This document shows positions 27,917 through 35,100 of a stretch of 64,000 bases of DNA, piece after piece. Under the pieces are notes generated by a model. The model saw only the letters and a list, made by a program, of their open reading frames with translations, was not told where the DNA came from and did not search any database. A program made the translations under genes and the position numbers. How positions within the stretch are numbered: the stretch's first letter is position 1; each line of letters starts with the position of its first letter. The DNA is from Solirubrobacter taibaiensis (GTDB taxonomy: Bacteria > Actinomycetota > Thermoleophilia > Solirubrobacterales > Solirubrobacteraceae). The stretch covers positions 1-64,000 of the forward strand of contig JAPDDQ010000038.1 of NCBI GenBank assembly GCA_027587225.1. Reading direction: 5' to 3'.

Positions 27917-28654
27917 CTAGCCGTAGTCGCCGGCGTCGATGAAGTGCCGCATCGCGAGCGCGACGAGCTGCACGCGGTTCTGCTCCTTGGTCCCGGTCAG
28001 GTCGTAGCGCCGGTACAGCTCGCTGAGCAGGTCGCTGACGCGGTCCGAGCCGATCGGTGGCTCCAGGCGGGTCGCGATCTCCCCGTTGCTGGGCGGGGCC
28101 ACGGGCGCACCCGGGTGGGCGAAGAACGGCCGGCAGAGCTCCACCAGGACGTCGCGTTGGCGGACCGTGGGCAGGGGCAATTCGTCGCGATCCGAGGTAC
28201 GGCCCTCATCGAGCGGCACGCCGCCGATCAGGATGAAGCGCTCGCCCGCGAGCCGTACGTCGTGCTCGCCCTTGTCCAGCTGCACCGGGCGTGCCGGGAC
28301 TCGAGGGGCAGGTTGCCAGGAACCCGGGTCCTGCGCGACGCCGTTGCGCAGGCGCACCGTCCGATGCTCCGTGCCGTGCTTGGACGCGATGTCGAGCAGG
28401 TACACGCAGACCGCGTGCGGATCGGCGTACTCGCGCAGCGTCACCTCCGCATGCTCGCGGGAGACCGCACGATGCAGCGGGAACGTCACCGTTCCGACGA
28501 TCCGACCGACCGTGGCGGGCGCGCGAGGGCTGAGCGCGTGCACGCGCAGCGTGCCGTCCCCGTCGCGCCACGCGACGTACGGCTGCTTGTGCGCCGCCTG
28601 GACGAGCCGAGCGACCTCTGCGGCTCCACCCGGGCGCACCGGTTCACCAGTCAC
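27917..28654 (-). CDS. FHA-domain protein with C-terminal helical domain
   Basis: The 245-aa protein carries an FHA-like fold at about residues 45-150: VGRI, then AVSREHAEVTL (the Ser-Arg-x-His core) and LLDIASKHGTEH in place of the usual D-x-(S/K)xxGT loop, ending RLAGERFILIGG. FHA domains bind phosphothreonine. The C-terminal 80 residues (NGEIATRLEPPIGSDRVSDL, ELYRRYDLTG, RVQLVALAMRHF) look like a winged-helix unit that could bind DNA or protein. A Ser/Thr kinase lies 4 kb away. GTG 28654 has TAGGGT 6 nt upstream and is probably leaderless. Confidence 0.85.
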   Translation of the reverse strand: MTGEPVRPGGAAEVARLVQAAHKQPYVAWRDGDGTLRVHALSPRAPATVGRIVGTVTFPLHRAVSREHAEVTLREYADPHAVCVYLLDIASKHGTEHRTVRLRNGVAQDPGSWQPAPRVPARPVQLDKGEHDVRLAGERFILIGGVPLDEGRTSDRDELPLPTVRQRDVLVELCRPFFAHPGAPVAPPSNGEIATRLEPPIGSDRVSDLLSELYRRYDLTGTKEQNRVQLVALAMRHFIDAGDYG

Positions 28655-28660
28655 GGGCGC

Positions 28661-28666
28661 ACCCTA
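28661..28666 (-). promoter_or_regulatory. -10 box TAGGGT of the FHA gene
   Basis: TAGGGT ends 6 nt before the FHA GTG start, with no Shine-Dalgarno sequence between. Confidence 0.45.
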
Positions 28667-28695
28667 CGCAATCGGCGATCGGGCGAGGAGACAGG

Positions 28696-29583
28696 ATGAG
28701 GATCGCGATCGTCGGTTCCGGGCTCACGGGTCTCTCCGCCGCTCATCACCTGGGCGAGGACCCGCGCCATGTGATCACGGTGTTCGAGACCCGCGCGCGG
28801 TTCGGCGCGGAGTCGGTGGACCACCTTGCCCGGTTGGGTGTCGTGCTGCACCGGAGCGCGCAGGTCGAGCGGCTCGCGGTCCTCGCCACCGGTGTCTGGT
28901 TGTGGATCCACGGACGTCCCGAGCAGTTCGATGTCGCCCTGGTCACGACGTCGTCGGCGGACGCGCGGGCGTTGCTCGTCCGTTCCGGTATGGCGCGACG
29001 CGTGGGATCGGCGACGCTGGCCGAGCGGGTCTATTTCGCCGAGGGCGGGAGGACGGAGTCCGCGCTCGCTCGGATGGCCGCGGACCACCCCAGCGTGCGG
29101 CTGCCGCTGTCGGCGCCTCGCGGGAGGTACGGATGGCTGGTGCGGCGGGCCCGGTGTTTGACGGCCGCGCAGGTCGAGTATCTGGATCTCAGCGGCGAGG
29201 ACTGGCCGTTGGAGGTTCCCGCCGTGTACATCGCCAACCAGCGCTGGGTCCTCGATGATGCCGTCGCACCGCACCTGACGATCCGATGCCCACGGAGGCC
29301 GGCGTCATCCGTCGCGGCCGCCGCCAGCGTCGGCGAATTGGAGGCAGGCCGATCGTTGGCGTTCGTGGTCGGAGCGGACGCGCTCCCCGCCCGTGCGGCC
29401 GGACTGGCGGCGCTGGCGGTCAACGCCCCGATCGTCCCGATCGCCGCGCGGAGCGGGCGCCACCGGCCGCGGGCTCGCGTCGTCATCGGCGAGCCCTTCT
29501 ACCCGGAGACATCCTCGATCGACGAGCTGACGGACGACATGCACGCCCTGATGCGCCATCTCGAGCACCTCGCGATCGTCTGA
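28696..29583 (+). CDS. Chimeric protein: shortened FAD-oxidoreductase N-terminus plus acyltransferase-like C-terminus
   Basis: The 295-aa protein starts with a dinucleotide-binding fold (MRIAIVGSGLTGLSAAHHLG, then VITVFETRARFGA) and a later oxidoreductase-like strand (FDVALVTTSSADARALL), but the bulk of a flavoprotein is absent. From about residue 150 it resembles a PlsC/LPLAT acyltransferase: VPAVYIANQRWVLDD where NHxxxxD is expected, a GRSLAFVVGA strand, and LAVNAPIVPIAARSG followed by RVVIGEPFYPE. The catalytic His of NHxxxxD is Gln, so acyltransfer is unlikely. GAGGAG sits 6 nt before ATG. It may be a degenerate fusion or a repurposed lipid-binding protein. Confidence 0.65.
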   Translation: MRIAIVGSGLTGLSAAHHLGEDPRHVITVFETRARFGAESVDHLARLGVVLHRSAQVERLAVLATGVWLWIHGRPEQFDVALVTTSSADARALLVRSGMARRVGSATLAERVYFAEGGRTESALARMAADHPSVRLPLSAPRGRYGWLVRRARCLTAAQVEYLDLSGEDWPLEVPAVYIANQRWVLDDAVAPHLTIRCPRRPASSVAAAASVGELEAGRSLAFVVGADALPARAAGLAALAVNAPIVPIAARSGRHRPRARVVIGEPFYPETSSIDELTDDMHALMRHLEHLAIV

Positions 29584-29828
29584 GGCGGTTCGGTTCTCCC
29601 CACCCCGGCGGCAGGATGAGCCGTACTGCGAGACGCCAGCCTCCACCCCCGGATCGAGGCGCCCGCGCTGGCACAGTTCCGAGTGTCAGTTCACTCCTCC
29701 TCAACCACTCCCAAGGACCACCGAAAACCCTCCTCCTCCCGCAGCTCCAGCGACCGCCGTCTTCCTCCTCCTCGGACAGCGCTCGTCTCCTCACGAAGGC
29801 CCCGTCTGACCTGCGGGGCCTTCGTCGT
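29584..29828. other. 245-bp gene-free interval, CU-rich on the plus strand
   Basis: No convincing ORF is seen. The right two thirds are unusually rich in CCTCC blocks and end in a strong hairpin with a short T-run, described separately as a candidate small RNA. Confidence 0.7.
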
Positions 29829-29830
29829 TT
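29690..29830 (+). ncRNA. Candidate CU-rich small RNA with repeated CCTCC motifs
   Basis: Four pyrimidine blocks complementary to Shine-Dalgarno sequences (around 29694-29702, 29728-29740, 29761-29773 and 29785-29791) precede a terminator-like hairpin. The low-purine blocks stand out from the surrounding coding DNA. No clear promoter was found, so the 5' end is only a guess. Confidence 0.28.
29793..29830 (+). terminator. Strong hairpin with T-run
   Basis: A 12-bp perfect stem (29793-29804 with 29814-29825, 9-nt loop) is followed on the plus strand by CGTTT. It ends at the stop codon of the minus-strand epimerase gene. The T-run favours plus-strand use, but it could act both ways. Confidence 0.65.
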
Positions 29831-30818
29831 AAGGCAGCGTTCGGCGCAGGGTCTCCAGGCCGCTGTAGCGAGGTCGCCAGCCCAGGTCGCGGTGGGCCTT
29901 GGTCGTGTCCATGATCGAGTGGCGGGTGAGCGCCTCCGCCCACTCCGCGAAGGGCGGCGCGAACGGCAGGCCCGCCACCGCGCGAGCGCCGGTCCGCACC
30001 GCCCGTTGCGGCACGGGAAGCGGCATGAAACCCAGCTCGCGAGCGACGTCGTGCACGCTGAGCACGCCGTCGCCGGCGAGGTTGTACGCGCCCGGCGGAC
30101 CGGCGCCGACGACGCTGAGCAGCAGCGCCTGACCGACGTCGTCCTCGTCGACGAACTGCAGCGGCAGGTCCGGCACCGCGACGGGCACGGGCACGGGCAG
30201 CCGCCGCACCAGCGCGGCCAGACCGCGGGCCAGCGGCGCGATCGGGCCGGGCAGTAGCTCCTTGGCGCCGACGGCGTGCGGGCCGAGCACGACCGGCGGG
30301 CGCAGCACGTAGAGCCCGAGTTCCGGCTGCTGCTCCGCCTCCGCCGCGAGGAGGTGCTCGATCTCGGCCTTCTCCTGCGCATAGAACAGGTGTGCCGCGG
30401 GCCGCACCGGCCAGTCCTCCGTCAGCCGGTACGGGTTGTCGGCGTGGAACCCGTACGCCGCGACCGAAGACGCGTACACGAACCGCTTCGCCCCGGCGGC
30501 CGCCGCCGCGCGGAACGCGTTCAGCGTCCCGTCCACATTGATGGCGCGGATCGTCGCGCGCCCCGCGGTGCCGGTGATCATGAACGCCAGGTGCACCACG
30601 ACGTCCGCGCCCGCGAACGCCGCCTCGAGCGCTTCAGGGTCACGCACGTCTCCCCGGCGGTACTCCAGCTTGGTCCAGCCGTGCTCGGCCGGGTCGAAGG
30701 GCCGGCGCGCGATGCCGACCACGCGCTCGATCCGCTCGTCGCCCTCCAGCAGCGGGAGGAGACCGAACCCGAATGTCCCCGTCGGGCCCGTGACCGCCAC
30801 CGTGAGTGCGCTGCTCAT
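29829..30818 (-). CDS. NAD-dependent epimerase/dehydratase-family protein (extended SDR)
   Basis: The 329-aa protein has the nucleotide-binding motif VAVTGPTGTFGFGLLP, DVVVHLAFM, the active-site pattern SSVAAYGF...FYAQEKAEIE (Tyr-x-x-x-Lys) and LQFVDEDDVGQALL. It belongs to atypical/extended SDRs acting on nucleotide sugars or similar compounds, using NAD(P). The substrate is unknown. The ATG overlaps the rpiA stop (ATGA), so the two are coupled. Confidence 0.9.
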   Translation of the reverse strand: MSSALTVAVTGPTGTFGFGLLPLLEGDERIERVVGIARRPFDPAEHGWTKLEYRRGDVRDPEALEAAFAGADVVVHLAFMITGTAGRATIRAINVDGTLNAFRAAAAAGAKRFVYASSVAAYGFHADNPYRLTEDWPVRPAAHLFYAQEKAEIEHLLAAEAEQQPELGLYVLRPPVVLGPHAVGAKELLPGPIAPLARGLAALVRRLPVPVPVAVPDLPLQFVDEDDVGQALLLSVVGAGPPGAYNLAGDGVLSVHDVARELGFMPLPVPQRAVRTGARAVAGLPFAPPFAEWAEALTRHSIMDTTKAHRDLGWRPRYSGLETLRRTLP

Positions 30819-31471
30819 CGCGCGTCTCGGTCGTGCTGCGTGTGCTCGATGTGCTGTCCGGTCGCGACCACGACGTCGGTGACATAGCTCGGTGGGAACA
30901 GGCCGTGGCCGACGACGCCCGGGTCGGCCTCCAGCAGGAGGGCGAGCGCCTGCGGGTCGTCGAACTCTCCGGTCCAGTCGGCGATGATCCCGCCGTCCGG
31001 GCTCTGCGGGCCTTCGCGCGGGACTGCGTAGCGAAGGCGCCGCAACGTGCTCGTGAGCCCGAACGCGAGCAGCTCGAGCGGGACGGGCGCCGAGAGCCGC
31101 GGCACCACCTTCTCGTGCGAGGCGATCACGACGAACCGCCCCGCCGCGGCAGCGACGAGCTTCTCGCGGGTGTGCGCGCGCCCACCACCTTTGATCAACC
31201 ACGGCCCGGGCGCGATCTGGTCCGCGCCGTCGATCGCGATATCCAACTCGGGCAGCTGGTCGAACGACTCGACGACCAGCCCGGCCGCGACTGCCGCGTG
31301 AGCCGTCGCGTCGGACGTGGCGACGCACCGCAAGCTGAGCCCGCGCGCCGCGAGCGCCGGGATCAGCGGAGCGACCGTCGACCCCGTCCCCAGCCCGACG
31401 CGCATCCCGTCCTCCACCAGGCCGGCGGCAAACGCAGCGGCCGCGTACTTTTCCTCATCGACGGTCACCAC
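30815..31471 (-). CDS. rpiA: Ribose-5-phosphate isomerase A
   Basis: The 218-aa protein has the RpiA phosphate loop GLGTGSTV, the catalytic segment DIAIDGADQIAPG with both Asp residues, and LIKGGGRAHTREKLVA with the Lys and Glu, followed by SPDGGIIADW. It interconverts ribose-5-phosphate and ribulose-5-phosphate in the pentose phosphate pathway. DGADEV is usual, so the Gln in DGADQI is a mild variation. GTG at 31471 is used. It is coupled to the downstream epimerase. Confidence 0.95.
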   Translation of the reverse strand: MVTVDEEKYAAAAFAAGLVEDGMRVGLGTGSTVAPLIPALAARGLSLRCVATSDATAHAAVAAGLVVESFDQLPELDIAIDGADQIAPGPWLIKGGGRAHTREKLVAAAAGRFVVIASHEKVVPRLSAPVPLELLAFGLTSTLRRLRYAVPREGPQSPDGGIIADWTGEFDDPQALALLLEADPGVVGHGLFPPSYVTDVVVATGQHIEHTQHDRDAR

Positions 31472-31554
31472 ACCCCCGCACGATCATGCCAGAGGCGATC
31501 ACCCGCCACCGGAGGGTCACACCACACCTCAGGCGCCAGGTGGTCCGGGTCCAT
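31465..31554 (-). CDS. Candidate 29-codon ORF before rpiA
   Basis: ATG 31554 overlaps the stop of the 37-codon ORF upstream (TGATG) and the ORF ends 7 bp inside rpiA. The product (MDPDHLAPEVWCDPPVAG...) has four Trp/Cys residues and no recognisable motif. It could be a coupled micro-protein or chance. Confidence 0.2.
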   Translation of the reverse strand: MDPDHLAPEVWCDPPVAGDRLWHDRAGVW

Positions 31555-31667
31555 CAGGACCGTTCCTCGACGCCCTGGCCGTAGCGCGATCGGTTCGGGT
31601 CCTCTGCGAGCCCGAAGTAGATGAGGAAGCGCCGGAACGGGCCGGCGGGACGGTCGGACGGAAGCAC
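31554..31667 (-). CDS. Candidate 37-codon ORF upstream of rpiA
   Basis: GTG 31667 opens a reading with a basic/hydrophobic amphipathic core (PFRRFLIYFGLAEDPN) and a polar end (SRYGQGVEERS). The core faintly recalls the membrane-targeting helix of SepF-like proteins, but length and context do not support that. No strong ribosome site is visible. It lies in a 211-bp gap between the secreted protein and rpiA. Confidence 0.3.
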   Translation of the reverse strand: MLPSDRPAGPFRRFLIYFGLAEDPNRSRYGQGVEERS

Positions 31668-31682
31668 CGGCGCGGCACTACA

Positions 31683-32036
31683 TCACAGGACGTACGCCGT
31701 GAAGCGGAACGAGGTGTCGGTCTCGCGTTCGCTGCACTGCCAGCGGTTCTTCGAGAGCTTGCGGCAGCGCCAGTAGACGTAGCCGTCGTAGAAGCGGGTC
31801 GGGATGCTGTCGGCGTGCTGCTTCTCGTACTTGGCTCGCAGCCAGTCGTTGAGGACGTAGCGGGCGCTCGGGCAGTTCATGGTGCCGCGGGCCTCGAGGC
31901 TCTTGAAGCGGGCGGCCTCGCCGTCGCGGTTGTAGGAGATCCCCGAGTCTCCGACCGAGCAGGACTTGGCCGCAGCCGTCGACGGCGCGACGAGCGCTGC
32001 GCACGCCAACGCCAGGATTACCAGAGACTTCTTCAA
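31683..32036 (-). CDS. Small secreted protein with four cysteines (117 aa)
   Basis: TTG at 32036 follows GAAGAGGGCG and gives a typical signal peptide (KKSLVILALACAALVAPSTA, cleavage near AAA-K). The mature part has four Cys, aromatic residues (YDGYVYWRCRKL) and Arg/Tyr-rich segments (NCPSARYVLNDWLRAKYEK), suggesting a small disulfide-bonded fold outside the cell. No family recognised. Confidence 0.8.
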   Translation of the reverse strand: MKKSLVILALACAALVAPSTAAAKSCSVGDSGISYNRDGEAARFKSLEARGTMNCPSARYVLNDWLRAKYEKQHADSIPTRFYDGYVYWRCRKLSKNRWQCSERETDTSFRFTAYVL

Positions 32037-32137
32037 AACGCCCTCTTCGTCGATGAGCGGCCGGTGGCCGCTTCAGATATCCGAAGCGCAGAGCGTAGGC
32101 ACGGGCCCTGCGGACCACGCCCGTTCATCCGTCCAGC

Positions 32138-32169
32138 ACGGCCCGCCGGGAACCACCCCGGCGGGCCGT
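32138..32169 (-). terminator. 13-bp GC hairpin after the alkaline phosphatase gene
   Basis: A perfect 13-bp stem (32138-32150 with 32157-32169, 6-nt loop) starts 15 bp after the phosphatase stop. No T-tract follows on the minus strand, so it may terminate weakly or protect the mRNA 3' end. Confidence 0.55.
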
Positions 32170-32183
32170 CTCCCTCTCCCCCC

Positions 32184-35100
32184 TTACGGCGTTGTCGCGG
32201 TCAGCGTGAAGCGGACCTGCTTGGCGTAGGTGCCCTCGAGCAGCCGGTCGGTGCGCTTGACGAGTTGCTTGAACGTCGCGTCCACGCGCTCGTTGGCGAA
32301 GGGCCCCGTCCAGCTCGTCTTCGACAGGTCCACCCGTAGCGGCTCAGGCAGGGCGAGCGCGCCGTTGGTCATGTAGCCCGGCAGGTCCACGATGAGCTGC
32401 GTCCTCGGGAGCGAGGAGGTCGCGGTCAGGAACGTGCTCCCCGTGTACTCCCGCTCGACGCCCGGGACGAACGGGCCGAGGTTCACGGTGCTGCCGATGG
32501 TCAGCGACAGCGTCCGCGGCACGACGACGGCGATGACGTCGAGGTCGGCGTCCACCGAGTCGGTCGGCGTCGCCGTCGGTGTGGCGGTGGGAGTGGCCGT
32601 CGGCGTCGCGGTGGGCGTCGGCGTCGGGCTGGAGATCGTGACCGTCACGTTCCGGGCCGTCTCGACGTTCCCGGCCACATCCACCGCGCGGTAGCCCACG
32701 GTATGGGACCCCACGGCGCTGATGACCGGCGGGCCGGCCGTGGCGTACGTGCTCCACGTCCCGCCGCCGTCGAGCGTGTACTCGATCCGGCCCACCCCGC
32801 TCCCCGCGTCCGTCGCCGCGAGCCGCACCGTGACCGGCGTGGTGCTGGGCGAAGCCGGGTCGAGCGTCGCCGTCGACACCGGCGCGGCGGCATCGATCCG
32901 CACCTCATGCGTCTTCGCCGGCTCCACGTTGCCGCGCACGTCGGTCGATCGATAGTCGATCACCGACGATGCCGACACGGTGAACGGCGCGGTGTACGCC
33001 GTCCACGCCCCGCCGCCGATCCGGTACTCCGTCGACGCGACACCCGTTCCGGCACCGTCGTCGGCGGCCAGCGTCACCGTGACCGGCGACGCCGTGTGCC
33101 AGCCGCCGCCGCCCGCGGCGGGCGCGACCGACGCGCTGGTCTGCGGCGCCGTGTCATCCAGCGAGAAGTCGCACACGCGGAACCAGTCGAAGCGCGCGAA
33201 CCCGTTCGGATTGTTCTCCCCGCGGAACGTGCCGAGGCCGACCCGCAGCGGGATCGAGGTGGTGTCCATCGTGAACGGCGTCAGGAACTCCGTCCACGCG
33301 ATCCCGTCGAGCGAGTAGTACGTGCGGAACGTCTGCACCGCGCCACCGCTTGAGGCCACGCGCAGGAACACGGTGTCCGGCACGGCGCCGACGATGTAGC
33401 CGGCGTTGCCGTTGCCGACGCCCGTCGTCGTACTGGCCGCCGTGACCTGACGCTCCACCCACCAGGACGGTCGCGAGGGCGCGCTGGCGTCGGTCGTGCG
33501 CGAGTTCACGACGACCTTGGCGAAGCGGTTGGCGCCGCTGCCCTCGGCCTGCCAGAGCACGAACCCGACCTGGTTGCTCTGCATCTTGGCGTCGGTCATG
33601 TCGAGCTTGGTCGTCGCCGTCCACGGCCCGCCCGTCGGGGCGGGCTGGAGGAACTGGTTGGTCGCCGACGCGGTGGTGCCGTTGAGGTCGCTGTTGGTGC
33701 CGTCGAAGCGGATCTGCAGCTTGCCGCCGGTCACCGAGTACCGGGACGCGGTCGGCCGGAGCACGTTCCACTTGGGATCGACCGCGGCCCCGTCGAACTC
33801 ATCGCTGCTCGACGCCAGGCAGGAAGCCGGCGTGCCCGACAGACCCGCCGTCGTGAAGCGCACCACCGCGGCCGTCCCGACGTTCCCGGCCAGGTCGACC
33901 GGTCGGTACTCGATCGCGTGCTCGCCGTTCGTGTAGACCGTGAACGGCCCGGCGTACGTGCTCCACGCGCCGGTCCCGAAGCGGTATTCGACCTTCTCGA
34001 TGCCCGAGCCGCCGGCGTCGGCGCCGGTCAGCGTCACCCGGACCGGGGTGCTGTACGTCCCGCCGGCACCCGGCGCGGCCGGGTTCAGCGCGACGGTCGC
34101 GGTCGGCGCCGTCGAGTCGATCTTCACCGCCTGCGACCGGACCGCCTCGGCGTTGCCGACGGTGTCGGTGGAGCGGTACTCGATCGTGGTCGTCCCCGCC
34201 GCCGCGACCTGCACCGGAGCGGAGTACGGCGTCCAGGCCCCACCGTTCAGGCGGAACTCGGTCGAGGCGACACCGGTGGCGTCCGCGGCGCTCAACGTGA
34301 TCGTCACGGGGGCGGTCGTGTGCCAGCCGTTGGGGCCGGCAGCGGGAGCAACGGTCGCGGTCGTGACCGGCGCGTCCACGTCGGTGCCGGCGGGCGCGAG
34401 GCCCTTGAGCACCTGGTAGAGCTCGGTCTGGTCGAGCGTGCCGAGGAGGTTCGCGGCCTGCGGGCCCTTCGCGGCGATCGGCACCTGCGTGCCGGTGTGC
34501 CACTGGCCGGAGGTCGACGTGCTGTAGCCGACGCGGATCGGCGAGCCGTCCGCGGTCTGCAGCGTGCCGTACGCCTTCGCCTCGCCGGCGCGGACGATCT
34601 GCGTCGCGTGGCCGTGGTCGGCGGTGACGACGATCAGCGTGTCCGGATGCGTGCGCTGGAACTCGAGCAGCACCTCCAGCGCCTTGTCGGCCTCCGACAC
34701 CTGGCCCAGCGACCCGCAGATGTTGCCGTCGTGGGCGGCCTTGTCGGTCTGGGCGCTCTCGACCTGCATGAAGAACCCGTTCGGGTTGTCCACGAGCTCC
34801 AGCGCCTTCGCCGTCATCTCCGCCAGCGTCGGCTGATTGCCGCGGCTGTTGGTCGAGCAGCGGTACGTCGTCGACCCGCTGCCGGCGGCGGTGGCCACCA
34901 GTGGCGCGTACTTGGTCGTCATGTAGCCGGACGCGAACAGTCCGAGCACCGGCCCGGCGTCCAGCGACGTGAGCCCGGCCAGGCCCTGCTTGTCGGTGAC
35001 CTCGCGGTAGCCCAGCGTCCCGGTCGACCGGGCCAGCAGCGTCCCGCCCGCGTCGACGTTCTGCGTGAACCGGTTGCGGCCCCCGCCGAGCAGCACGTCG

